In this document: in pieces, positions 1 through 8,213 of the stretch
Numbering within the stretch: position 1 is the stretch's first letter
Layout: each line of letters starts with the position of its first letter
Source: an uncultured Prevotellaceae bacterium
GTDB taxonomy: Bacteria; Bacteroidota; Bacteroidia; Bacteroidales; Bacteroidaceae
Direction: 5' to 3'
NCBI GenBank assembly: GCA_946186505.1
Contig: CAMHNI010000007.1
Location: 1-64,000, forward strand
DNA: 64,000 nucleotides
Program-made: the position numbers and the translations under genes
Notes under the pieces: model-generated
Database searches by the model: none
What the model was told of the DNA's origin: nothing
Seen by the model: only the letters and a program-made list of their open reading frames with translations

Positions 1-32
1 TTTTTTGTAATTTTGCACCTCGTAAACATTTT

Positions 33-683
33 ATGATGAAAAAACAGATATACAATAAGTTTGATAAACGCCTGATTTCATCTTTACCGCGAGTCGTCTT
101 CGAAGGACGCATCCATGTGGTCATATCGCGTACCCAGGCCGAGAAGGCGGTCAACTATTTGTTGAGCCAGCCCATCCTTGGCGTCGATACCGAGACCCGT
201 CCGTCCTTTTCGCGTGGAACCTTCTATCATGTCTCACTGCTACAGGTCTCTACCTATGACACGTGTTTCCTTTTTAGGCTGAACATTATCGGAATGCCTC
301 CGGCCATCATACGGTTGTTGGAGGACACTACCGTGCCGAAGATTGGACTCTCGTGGCACGATGACCTGAACGGACTGCACAAGATAGGGCGGTTTGACAC
401 GGGGTTATTTATTGACATTCAGAACATTGTCAAAGACCTTGGCATCGAGGACCTCAGCCTTCAGAAACTGTATGCCAATCTTTTTGGACGACAGATCAGT
501 AAGGCACAGCGTCTGACGAACTGGGAGCGTGACATCCTGGACGAGAAACAGAAACTGTACGCAGCTACCGATGCCTGGGCCTGCATACAAATCTACGAGG
601 AACTGCAGCGACTGAAAGAAACGGGTGATTATGAACTGATAATAGCAGAAAACGATGAAGCAGATACAACTAAAACGCGGTAA
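33..683 (+). CDS. 3'-5' exonuclease domain protein, RNase D-like (DEDDy)
   Basis: Predicted 3'-5' exonuclease that trims RNA or DNA ends in the cytoplasm. The DnaQ-like fold carries the four metal-binding acids of the DEDDy class: a DTE motif near residues 52-54, an aspartate near 110-111 in the segment LSWHDDLNGL, and the YAATD motif (Y176, D180). At 216 residues it is the lone exonuclease domain without the HRDC domains of full RNase D, a common form in Bacteroidota. A promoter -7 box TAATTTTG sits at 8-15. The next gene overlaps its end by 29 bp, so the two are probably co-transcribed. An in-frame ATG at 36 is an equally good start. Confidence 0.88.
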   Translation: MMKKQIYNKFDKRLISSLPRVVFEGRIHVVISRTQAEKAVNYLLSQPILGVDTETRPSFSRGTFYHVSLLQVSTYDTCFLFRLNIIGMPPAIIRLLEDTTVPKIGLSWHDDLNGLHKIGRFDTGLFIDIQNIVKDLGIEDLSLQKLYANLFGRQISKAQRLTNWERDILDEKQKLYAATDAWACIQIYEELQRLKETGDYELIIAENDEADTTKTR

Positions 684-1830
684 GGAGGAAAGCCTCTTGC
701 GCTTCCATCCGTGGGTGTTCTCTGGGGCTATCCAGCAAATGGACCGTGACGTAGCAGACGGTGATACCGTTCGTGTGGTGACATCCTCCGGCAACTTCAT
801 TGCAGTCGGTCACTATCAAGAAGGCTCTATCGCCGTCCGCGTGCTGACATTCAGCGATGTGGATATTGATGATGCCTTCTGGGCTTCACGCTTACAGTCC
901 GCCCTGGACATGAGGCTGGCTGTGGGACTGGCCGACTCGTCTGCAAACAATACTTACCGGCTGGTGCATGGCGAGGGCGATAACCTGCCGGGACTCGTCA
1001 TTGACATCTATGGTCAGACGGCGGTGATGCAAGCTCACAGTATTGGTATGCACCGCTGCCGCAAGCAGATAGCTACGCAGTTAGTCAGGGTGATGGACAG
1101 CCGTCTGAAGCATGTCTTTTACAAGAGTGAGACAACGCTGCCTTTCATGGAAATGGAGAACGGGTTCCTGTATGGGGGTGGGGCCGACAACGATAACATA
1201 GCTGTGGAAAACGGCCTGAAATTCCATGTCGATTGGCTTCGCGGCCAGAAAACGGGCTTCTTCGTCGATCAGCGTGAGAACCGTTCGCTGCTTGAAAGAT
1301 ACGCCTGTGGGCGGCGTGTGCTCAACATGTTCTGCTACACCGGCGGCTTCTCATTCTACGCTTTGCGTGGCGGTGCAGAAATGGTTCATTCCGTGGACAG
1401 CAGTGCCAAGGCCATTGAGCTGACCAACCGCAATGTGGCCCTGAATTTCCCTGACTGCCAGCGTCATCAGGCCTTTTGTGAAGATGCGTTCAAGTTCCTG
1501 GAAGCCTCTGAACGTCAGTATGACCTGATAGTGCTTGACCCGCCAGCCTTTGCCAAGCATCGCGGGGCGTTGCATAATGCATTGAAAGGCTACACGCGCT
1601 TGAACCAGAAGGCTTTCCAGATGATTCAGCCTGGCGGACTCCTGTTTACTTTCAGTTGTTCGCAGGTGGTTACAAAGGAGCATTTCCGCAATGCAGTCTT
1701 CACGGCTGCGGCACTGGCCCGGCGTAAGGTGCGCATCCTTCACCAACTGCATCAGCCTGCCGACCATCCTGTCAACATATACCACCCCGAGGGGGAATAT
1801 CTGAAAGGACTGGTGCTATACGTCGAGTGA
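655..1830 (+). CDS. rlmI: Class I SAM-dependent rRNA methyltransferase, RlmI-like
   Basis: Likely 23S rRNA cytosine-5 methyltransferase of the RlmI/PUA-methyltransferase family. An N-terminal PUA-like RNA-binding region (about 1-75) is followed by a Rossmann methyltransferase. The conserved GQKTGFFVDQRENR segment lies before the SAM-binding motif I (VLNMFCYTGGFSFYA), and the catalytic-loop motif is LDPPAFAK. The 391-residue length fits the family. It overlaps the upstream exonuclease by 29 bp and abuts tilS, suggesting a three-gene rightward operon. The exact rRNA position is inferred from family, not seen. Confidence 0.88.
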   Translation: MKQIQLKRGKEESLLRFHPWVFSGAIQQMDRDVADGDTVRVVTSSGNFIAVGHYQEGSIAVRVLTFSDVDIDDAFWASRLQSALDMRLAVGLADSSANNTYRLVHGEGDNLPGLVIDIYGQTAVMQAHSIGMHRCRKQIATQLVRVMDSRLKHVFYKSETTLPFMEMENGFLYGGGADNDNIAVENGLKFHVDWLRGQKTGFFVDQRENRSLLERYACGRRVLNMFCYTGGFSFYALRGGAEMVHSVDSSAKAIELTNRNVALNFPDCQRHQAFCEDAFKFLEASERQYDLIVLDPPAFAKHRGALHNALKGYTRLNQKAFQMIQPGGLLFTFSCSQVVTKEHFRNAVFTAAALARRKVRILHQLHQPADHPVNIYHPEGEYLKGLVLYVE

Positions 1831-1841
1831 ATAGACTTGTG

Positions 1842-3152
1842 ATGTTAAGAAAAATTGCAGATTTCATCGGCAGAAACCATCTGCTTGACCATGCACAGAA
1901 ACATATCGTGGCGTTGAGCGGAGGGGCAGACAGTGTAGCCTTGTTGCTTGTGTTGAAGCAGCTGGACTATGATATTGAGGTAGCCCACTGTAACTTCCAA
2001 TTACGAGGAACGGAGTCAGTTCGTGACGAACAGTTCGTTGTGTCACTCTGCAAGAAACTGTCAGTTCCTTATCACTTAATCCACTTTGATACAAATATAT
2101 ACGCAAGTTTACATCAAGTAAGCCTCGAAATGGCGGCACGTGACTTGCGTTACCGTTACTTTGAACAGCTGAGGCAGGACATTGGTGCTGGTGAGGTCTG
2201 TGTGGCTCATCATCAGGATGATGCCGTGGAGACTTTATTGTTGAATCTTATACGGGGTACAGGTATTCACGGACTAACGGGCATCAGACCCCGAAACGGC
2301 CATGTGGTGCGGCCTTTGCTCTGTGTCAGCCGAATGGAGATTGTCAGTTTTCTTGATACTGCCGGACAGGATTATGTCACCGATTCGTCAAACCTTGTTC
2401 CTGATGTTGTCCGAAACAAACTGCGTCTGCAGGTCATACCCCTGTTGAAGCAGATAAGTCCCGCTGCTTCAGAGAACATTGCCCGGACAGCTGCCCGTAT
2501 GGCTGAGGCTGAGCAGATATTCAACCAGTCTGTGCGGTCTGCCCTTTCAGAACTGTATGTTGACGGCACAGTCGAGATTGCCAGCCTGTTGCGCCAGCCT
2601 TCGCCACAATATCTGATTCATGAACTGCTGACTCCTTTTGCTTTCACTCCTGCCCAGACCGTGCAGGTCTTTGAAGCCCTGAGTGGGCCGTCAGGTCGTT
2701 TGTTCCAGTCACCTACCCATGAACTTGTCATTGACAGGGAACGGCTTGTTATCGAAAAACGCAGTGAACCTGTTTCACCGCTTGTAATCCCGGAGACGGG
2801 AACCTACCGGCTTGGTGAAGTACTGAGGTTCTGTTTCGAGGTAGTAGAGGACACCACGGTCAGCCGGACGGCAGACTTGGCTACGGTCGATGCCGATAAG
2901 GCGGACTTTCCGTTGACCGTCCGTTTGGTACAGGCTGGTGACCGTTTCCATCCTTTCGGCATGAAAGGCAGCCGGCTGGTGAGTGACTATTTGACCGACC
3001 GTAAGCGTAACCTTCTTCAGAAGCGTCGGCAGTTGGTCGTGACCGATGGCTCTAATCGTATCATCTGGCTTGTCGGCGAACGTACAGACCAGCGTTTTGC
3101 CGTGGACGGACAAACCAGCCGTGTCCTGCGAATCAAGAAACTGAGTTGCTGA
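1842..3152 (+). CDS. tilS: tRNA(Ile)-lysidine synthase
   Basis: Adds lysine to C34 of the CAU-anticodon tRNA-Ile so that it reads AUA. The PP-loop ATP pyrophosphatase motif SGGADS is close to the N-terminus, followed by the typical HCNFQLRG and VAHHQDDAVET segments of the N-terminal catalytic domain. The C-terminal portion contains the TilS C-domain pattern (GDRFHPFGMKGSRLVSDYLTDRK region). I chose the ATG at 1842. A GTG at 1827 overlaps the preceding stop as GTGA and would add five residues by translational coupling. Last gene of the operon starting at 33. Confidence 0.93.
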   Translation: MLRKIADFIGRNHLLDHAQKHIVALSGGADSVALLLVLKQLDYDIEVAHCNFQLRGTESVRDEQFVVSLCKKLSVPYHLIHFDTNIYASLHQVSLEMAARDLRYRYFEQLRQDIGAGEVCVAHHQDDAVETLLLNLIRGTGIHGLTGIRPRNGHVVRPLLCVSRMEIVSFLDTAGQDYVTDSSNLVPDVVRNKLRLQVIPLLKQISPAASENIARTAARMAEAEQIFNQSVRSALSELYVDGTVEIASLLRQPSPQYLIHELLTPFAFTPAQTVQVFEALSGPSGRLFQSPTHELVIDRERLVIEKRSEPVSPLVIPETGTYRLGEVLRFCFEVVEDTTVSRTADLATVDADKADFPLTVRLVQAGDRFHPFGMKGSRLVSDYLTDRKRNLLQKRRQLVVTDGSNRIIWLVGERTDQRFAVDGQTSRVLRIKKLSC

Positions 3153-3162
3153 GATGAATATG

Positions 3163-3198
3163 AAGAGAGGGCACTTCCTGACGGGGTGCCCTCTCTTT
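3163..3198 (+). terminator. Rho-independent-type terminator after tilS
   Basis: An inverted repeat with arms AAGAGAGGGCAC and GTGCCCTCTCTTT, 11 nt loop, lies just after the tilS stop. It also serves the convergent uxaB gene on the other strand, whose stop is at 3220. Confidence 0.75.
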
Positions 3199-3219
3199 CT
3201 CGATTAGCTGTCAATTCAA

Positions 3220-4659
3220 TTACAGGATGGTCTTCACGGCTTCGAGCATACCCTTCTGCTGGATAAGGTCGAGGAAGTTCTTGACCATCATGTTCAGACC
3301 CTGGATCTTGTTCAGGTCTTCCTGCCAGATGAACTCTGCGCCAAGCACGCCGTCGGCCACCTTCTGGGTGTCGCCGGTAGCCCACAGCTCTTTCAGCAGG
3401 TCCATAATCTTCGGGTCGTCGTTGGGCACGATGTCCACGCCGTCCTGACGCTTGCCACCCTTATAGTAGGTGATGATGGCGGCCAGACCGAAGACGAGAC
3501 CCTTGGGCAGCTCGCCCTTGCGCTCTAAGTAGGTTTTCACGCCGGGCAGGTCACGGGCCTGGAACTTCGGGAACGAATTCAGCATGATGCTCGTTACCTG
3601 GTGATCTACGAACGGGTTGTCGAAACGCTCCAGCACGTCGCCGGCAAACTTCTCTAATTCGTCCATCGGAAGGTCGAGTGTCTGCATCAGCTCGTCGAAC
3701 TGCACCTTGTGGATGTACTTGCCGATAACCTCATGGTTGCAGGCATCGCGAACGATGTTCACGCCGCTGAGGAAGGCCACGGGCGACAGTACGGTATGCG
3801 GGCCGTTGAGCAGGGTGACCTTACGCTTGTGGTAAGGCTCCTCAGAGGGCACGAACAGCACGTGCAGACCGGCTTTGTCAGCGGGGAATTCGGCAGCCAC
3901 CTCGCGCGGAGCCTCGATGACCCATAGGTGGAAGTTCTCAGCCTGGACTACGAGGTTGTCACGGTAGCTGATCTTCTCCTGAATCTGGGCAATCTCCTTG
4001 CGGGGGAAGCCCGGCACGATGCGGTCAACGAGCGTGGCATAGACACCGCAAGACTCTTCAAACCACTTTTTGAACTCAACGGGCAGCTGCCACAGTTCAA
4101 TGTACTTCTCGATGCAGTCCTTCAGCACGTGGCCGTTCAGGAATATCAGCTCGCAGGGGAAAATGATCAGGCCCTTCGTGGGGTCGCCGTTGAAGGTCTG
4201 CCAGCGGCGGTACAGCAGCTGCACCAGCTTGCCGGGATATGACGAAGCAGGTTTGTCGTCGAGCTTGCAGGCGGGATCGAAGGCAATACCGGCCTCGGTG
4301 GTGTTCGAGATGACAAAGCGAATCTCTGGCTGATCTGCCAGTGCCATGAAGGCATCGTTCTGCGAATAAGGATTCAAGGCGCGGCTGATGACATCGATAC
4401 GCTCTAATGTGTTTACAGCCTTACCGTTCTCACGACCCTGCAGGTTCACATGGTACAGGCAGTCCTGGCCGTTGAGCCACTCAACCATACCTTTCTCAAT
4501 GGGCTGTACGACGACAACCGAACCGTTGAAGTCGGTCTTCTGGTCCATGTTCCAGATAATCCAATCGACAAATGCGCGGAGGAAGTTTCCCTCGCCAAAC
4601 TGAATCACTTTTTCGGGCATCACGCTCTTAGGCGCGAACTGTTTGTTTAATGGTTTCAT
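3220..4659 (-). CDS. uxaB: Tagaturonate reductase (altronate oxidoreductase)
   Basis: NAD-dependent reductase converting D-tagaturonate to D-altronate in galacturonate catabolism. It belongs to the polyol-specific long-chain dehydrogenase (mannitol dehydrogenase) family: Rossmann start FGEGNFLRAFVDW near residue 22, the internal FPCELIFLNG segment, and a C-terminal helical domain with the HKRKVTLLNGPHT lysine/asparagine/histidine active-site region. Its 479 residues fit UxaB. A -7 box TAATTTTG (4706-4713, minus strand) lies about 47 bp upstream. The pectin-degradation genes at 28-35.7 kb would supply the galacturonate. Confidence 0.9.
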   Translation of the reverse strand: MKPLNKQFAPKSVMPEKVIQFGEGNFLRAFVDWIIWNMDQKTDFNGSVVVVQPIEKGMVEWLNGQDCLYHVNLQGRENGKAVNTLERIDVISRALNPYSQNDAFMALADQPEIRFVISNTTEAGIAFDPACKLDDKPASSYPGKLVQLLYRRWQTFNGDPTKGLIIFPCELIFLNGHVLKDCIEKYIELWQLPVEFKKWFEESCGVYATLVDRIVPGFPRKEIAQIQEKISYRDNLVVQAENFHLWVIEAPREVAAEFPADKAGLHVLFVPSEEPYHKRKVTLLNGPHTVLSPVAFLSGVNIVRDACNHEVIGKYIHKVQFDELMQTLDLPMDELEKFAGDVLERFDNPFVDHQVTSIMLNSFPKFQARDLPGVKTYLERKGELPKGLVFGLAAIITYYKGGKRQDGVDIVPNDDPKIMDLLKELWATGDTQKVADGVLGAEFIWQEDLNKIQGLNMMVKNFLDLIQQKGMLEAVKTIL

Positions 4660-4721
4660 TGCTTTTGTATTTGCTTTAGATATTAATGTTTTTCCATTGC
4701 GATTGCAAAATTAGAGAAAAA

Positions 4722-4755
4722 TCCCGAAACCACCAAATAAAAAGTGATTTCGGGA
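4722..4755 (-). terminator. Terminator after uxuB
   Basis: On the minus strand the stem TCCCGAAA...TTTCGGGA is followed by TTTTTC, giving a classic intrinsic terminator between uxuB and the separate uxaB promoter. Confidence 0.75.
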
Positions 4756-4784
4756 GCGCAAAAAGTGCGTAAAGGTTTGCGGGA

Positions 4785-6371
4785 CTATCTGGCGACGACA
4801 TATTTGTGCAGCGTCTTGCGCACGGCACCGTTGCCAGCATAAAGCTCTTTCACCATACCTTCAATCTGTTCGCCCAGTCCGGCTTCATAGAGGTTGAGGC
4901 CAAAGACATCCTTGCGGCTGTAGAGGTCCTTCAGACAGCTCCAGTCCTGATCGGCCTTGCCTATCTCCAACGGAGCGACGATGGCCTGCATCTCAGCCAG
5001 CATGGGGTCGGGTGAGGGCTCAAACGGCGTACCGTCGTCCTTGATGCCCTTCAGGTAGCGGGCGTAGCCGGCCAGCGTCAGCGGGATGAGCACGAGGTTC
5101 GACATGTCGAGGCCGCGGGTCACATATTTCTTGATAGTCTCGCCGAAGCGGATGGGCAGTTTCTGGCTGGTGTCCATCGCAATGCGCTGTGGAGCATCGG
5201 GCATGAACGGGTTGGGCAGTCGGCGGTTGATGACGGCACCGATGAACTCGTAGGGGTTCAGCACGCCCGGGTCAACGACTACGGGCATGGCCTCCATATA
5301 GCCGATTTTCTGGATGAACGGGCGCAGGTCCTCGTCAGCCATCTCGGCACTGATAAGTGTATAGCCCAGCATGCAGCCGTAGATGGACATCGCCGTGTGC
5401 AGCGGGTTCAGGCAGGTGGTCACCTTCATCGTCTCTACCTTGTCAACAGTCTCGCGGGTGGTGTAGAGTGCGCCGCCGAGGTCGAGTGGGGGACGGCCAT
5501 TGGTGTAGTTGTCCTCAATGACCAGATACTGCACCTCCTCAGCGTTGACGAACGGTGCGGTGAATGTGTGCTTCTCTGTCTCGATGTAGTCGTTGTCCTC
5601 GAATCCGTCCTGTGCCAGCAGTTCCTTCACCTTCTCGTGCGGGCGCGGCGTGATCTTGTCAATCATCGACCAGGGGAAGGTGATCTTCGTTTCGTCCTTC
5701 AGGTAGTCAAGGAAAGCCTGCGGCACCAGACCGTCCTTCACCCAGCGCTCAGCGTAGGCCATGACGCCGGCTTTCACCTTGTCGCCATTGTGTGAGCAGT
5801 TGTCCATTGACTGCACCGTCAGTGGCAACTGTCCAGCATTGTAACGCTCCAACAGCAGGGCGCAGACTTTGCCCATTGCGAAAATGGGCTTCAAGCCGCG
5901 AGCCAGATCAGCCTCGTTGAACGTATAGCCCTTCTCGGTGATGGTGAACGAAATCATCTGCAAGCTCGGATTGCGGAAAACCTCCACGAGTCGGTTCCAG
6001 TCCTCGAACTGCGGGTCGGCCTTCAGGGCTTCTGTCACCGAGGCGATGACTTTTTTCTCAATGGAACCGTCGGAGCAGAGGTTCACACAGAGCGACAGGT
6101 TGTTGTAGGGCGCGTAGGCCTTGTCGATGACCTCAAAGTCAAAAGTCTCGGCCACGATAACACCACGGTCGTACTTGCCCGTGTTCAGGGCGTCGTTCAG
6201 TATTGCAGCGGGGAATGCACGGAAGATGTTACCGCCGCCGAAATGTACCCACGTCGGCTCCTTCGCTGTCTTCTCACGCACGGCCTTGATGTCAAACTTA
6301 GGAAGCTCGTAACCTTTGGCCTCCCATTCTGCGGCATTATAATTGCCTGTGAAAATGTCATTCAGTTTCAT
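4785..6371 (-). CDS. uxuB: Mannitol dehydrogenase family protein, probable fructuronate reductase
   Basis: Probable D-mannonate oxidoreductase (fructuronate to mannonate, glucuronate branch). Rossmann start VHFGGGNIFRAFPAAIL at about residue 42, central SMDNCSHNGDKV and a C-terminal domain with CLNPLHTAMSIYGCML typical of this family. At 528 residues it is the longer UxuB-type subfamily found in Bacteroidota. Its own promoter (-7 TACCTTTG at 6405-6412) and the terminator before uxaB make it a separate transcription unit, although both encode hexuronate reductases. Substrate assignment between fructuronate and another ketouronate is inferred. Confidence 0.83.
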   Translation of the reverse strand: MKLNDIFTGNYNAAEWEAKGYELPKFDIKAVREKTAKEPTWVHFGGGNIFRAFPAAILNDALNTGKYDRGVIVAETFDFEVIDKAYAPYNNLSLCVNLCSDGSIEKKVIASVTEALKADPQFEDWNRLVEVFRNPSLQMISFTITEKGYTFNEADLARGLKPIFAMGKVCALLLERYNAGQLPLTVQSMDNCSHNGDKVKAGVMAYAERWVKDGLVPQAFLDYLKDETKITFPWSMIDKITPRPHEKVKELLAQDGFEDNDYIETEKHTFTAPFVNAEEVQYLVIEDNYTNGRPPLDLGGALYTTRETVDKVETMKVTTCLNPLHTAMSIYGCMLGYTLISAEMADEDLRPFIQKIGYMEAMPVVVDPGVLNPYEFIGAVINRRLPNPFMPDAPQRIAMDTSQKLPIRFGETIKKYVTRGLDMSNLVLIPLTLAGYARYLKGIKDDGTPFEPSPDPMLAEMQAIVAPLEIGKADQDWSCLKDLYSRKDVFGLNLYEAGLGEQIEGMVKELYAGNGAVRKTLHKYVVAR

Positions 6372-6498
6372 TGCTCTGTTTCTCGCTTATTTAACAATCG
6401 ACGGCAAAGGTACAAAAAAATCCCGATTATCAGAAAATTTTCCGCAAATATTTTGGCTTACAGGAGGAATTCACATCAATCAAAAATTCACAGAGACA

Positions 6499-7095
6499 TC
6501 AAAGAGAAGCCCCGTAGTTCTTGACATATTGCAGCAACGTGTCAATATAGGGTGCAAATGGCTGGGGAAACTCGGCACGGATGTAGAACCAGTAGCCGTC
6601 CATCAGGATGTCCTTCTCGAAATAGCAGCCGCCATTCCCCATTCTTCCGGCAATCATAAAGTAGTTCTCACCCATCGACTTCGTGTTGGCCGACTTGCTC
6701 AGCTCCTGATATTTCTCTTCCAAGCTCATCTCCACCTTATCCCGATAGGCCTTCGCCATCAGTCGGATGTCCTTGTACTCCACGAACACACTACTCTCCG
6801 AAGTCCTATTCAAGTCCTTCACCATAAACTCAGGGTATCTGATGACGAAACCATATTCATAGCTTTCGTACTGCTTCCATTCACAAGAATCGAACAGTTC
6901 CTTCAGCCACCGCCCTTCATAATATCTCACATCTTTCACGACCACCGTATCATGCACGATGATGGTGTCCCCAGTAAAGACAGTGTCATGTGCCTCCTTA
7001 GTTACACCCTCCTGACCCTTTGCCGTTTCTTTATTCTGGCAGGAAAAGGCAACGCAGGCTACCAATACCATTGCTATAGGTAAAAACCTTTTCAT
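6499..7095 (-). CDS. Predicted lipoprotein of unknown function
   Basis: About 198 residues starting MKRFLPIAMVLVACVAFSC, a lipoprotein signal with lipobox VAFSC. The mature part is hydrophilic with alternating hydrophobic residues and an aromatic C-terminal half (WKQYESYEYGFVIRYPEFMV), suggesting a small beta-rich periplasmic domain. The start at 7095 overlaps the upstream stop as ATGA; another ATG at 7104 is also possible. I do not recognise the family. It is the last gene of the leftward group 11274-6499, or of a sub-unit starting at 7544. Confidence 0.7.
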   Translation of the reverse strand: MKRFLPIAMVLVACVAFSCQNKETAKGQEGVTKEAHDTVFTGDTIIVHDTVVVKDVRYYEGRWLKELFDSCEWKQYESYEYGFVIRYPEFMVKDLNRTSESSVFVEYKDIRLMAKAYRDKVEMSLEEKYQELSKSANTKSMGENYFMIAGRMGNGGCYFEKDILMDGYWFYIRAEFPQPFAPYIDTLLQYVKNYGASL

Positions 7096-7544
7096 TTCTT
7101 CCATTGATGGTTATTGCTATTTGAATTCCCATATCGTTCTTTGCGGATTTGCCCCTTCACCCATTGCTGGTCACCCTTTGTAGCGTTATTGAAAGCCATT
7201 GCAATCTGTTGCTTATCCCTACCGGCTTTGTAGCGCTCCCTCATTTCTTTACGAGTTAGGGACACGTTGCCACTCTTCTTGTCTTGGAATTCAAGAATTA
7301 GTGAATCTGTATCCATGTTCTTGATGCGCTCTTCCCGCTTCCCAACCTGCTCTTTAAACAAGGTATTAAAAACAGACACCCTAAAAGTTTTGTCTCCTAT
7401 CACCCATTTACTGTAATAGAGTGCCGTCAGTTCCCGCCTCGAAAGGTTCGGCAACATATCCACGCACTTCCTCAGTTCTTCATCATTCCATTTCGAATAG
7501 TGAAACTTTTTCACCTGCTGTAAAATGTACTCGTAGTCTGTCAT
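7092..7544 (-). CDS. Hypothetical protein, highly charged and helical
   Basis: 150 residues from ATG 7544 (MTDYEYILQQVKKF). The protein is basic and mostly helical, with a Lys/Arg-rich C-terminus ending in NNHQWKK. No motif is recognised. It is translationally coupled to the downstream lipoprotein gene (ATGA overlap). An extended reading to 7580 would start inside the inverted-repeat promoter at 7563-7596 and is unlikely. Confidence 0.65.
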   Translation of the reverse strand: MTDYEYILQQVKKFHYSKWNDEELRKCVDMLPNLSRRELTALYYSKWVIGDKTFRVSVFNTLFKEQVGKREERIKNMDTDSLILEFQDKKSGNVSLTRKEMRERYKAGRDKQQIAMAFNNATKGDQQWVKGQIRKERYGNSNSNNHQWKK

Positions 7545-7562
7545 AATGGTATAAATTAAATC

Positions 7563-7596
7563 GGTGGCAAAGATACTCACTTATATCTTTGCCACC
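7563..7596 (-). promoter_or_regulatory. 13-bp perfect inverted repeat containing a -7 box
   Basis: Arms GGTGGCAAAGATA (7563-7575) and TATCTTTGCCACC (7584-7596) flank 8 bp. The left arm read on the minus strand is a TATCTTTG -7 box 19-24 bp before ATG 7544; the right arm is the same box facing the other way. It lies 14 bp after the stop of the 7610 gene, so it could be a transcription terminator, a symmetric operator, or both. Confidence 0.55.
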
Positions 7597-7609
7597 AAGA
7601 AAAACTCCA

Positions 7610-8182
7610 TCACAAACCTTGCGAACACGGCAGTTTGCACTCCCATATTACATTGGCCCTCACCAAATCAATCATCTTGGCTTCACCTCGCTTGCCAGAG
7701 ATAGCATAATACTTTGCAACGGCTTTGGGGAGAACGCTTGAGAAAATCTTGCGGATTCTTGCGCACTTCTCATTAATGGAGTTAAGTGTAGGATTGGTTA
7801 CATCCCTGATACTTTTCTCCACCCTATCAGTCATCCCTGCTGGTCTCAACAGCAAATAGATACGTGTCAACTCTGCCCTATAATCAGGCAAACACTTCAG
7901 CACGATACCCTCTGGATGTGACAGGAACAACAGGTAGATAGCCTTCACCAACGGTTCCATCTCCACCTCTATAGGCTGCTCCCCAGAGAGCACGACCTTG
8001 TAATCCTCTGTCACTATCAGCTGTGGGAACAACTCTTCTTCATTCATTGCCGCCACAATCTCAGCATCCTCCACACCGTACGCCTTCAACTTACGTACCT
8101 TCTCTTTTACCTCGTCCAAAAGAATGGAGCAATGAAACTGCTTCAACTCTTCCATAATCAACTCCTTCATCGTGTTTTCCAT
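7610..8182 (-). CDS. Hypothetical protein encoded beside the helicase
   Basis: 190 residues. Central segment LVKAIYLLFLSHPEGIVLKCLPDYRAEL and a C-terminal region with VLPKAVAKYYAISGKRGEAKMI; predicted mostly alpha-helical, cytoplasmic. I do not recognise the family, though a protein of this kind downstream of a Pif1-like helicase looks like a conserved partner. The initiation leader (ACCACAAAAACTATGG) resembles those of the 10770 gene and the 17204 kinase. Confidence 0.7.
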   Translation of the reverse strand: MENTMKELIMEELKQFHCSILLDEVKEKVRKLKAYGVEDAEIVAAMNEEELFPQLIVTEDYKVVLSGEQPIEVEMEPLVKAIYLLFLSHPEGIVLKCLPDYRAELTRIYLLLRPAGMTDRVEKSIRDVTNPTLNSINEKCARIRKIFSSVLPKAVAKYYAISGKRGEAKMIDLVRANVIWECKLPCSQGL

Positions 8183-8213
8183 AGTTTTTGTGGTTTTAGG
8201 TTAGACATTATTG

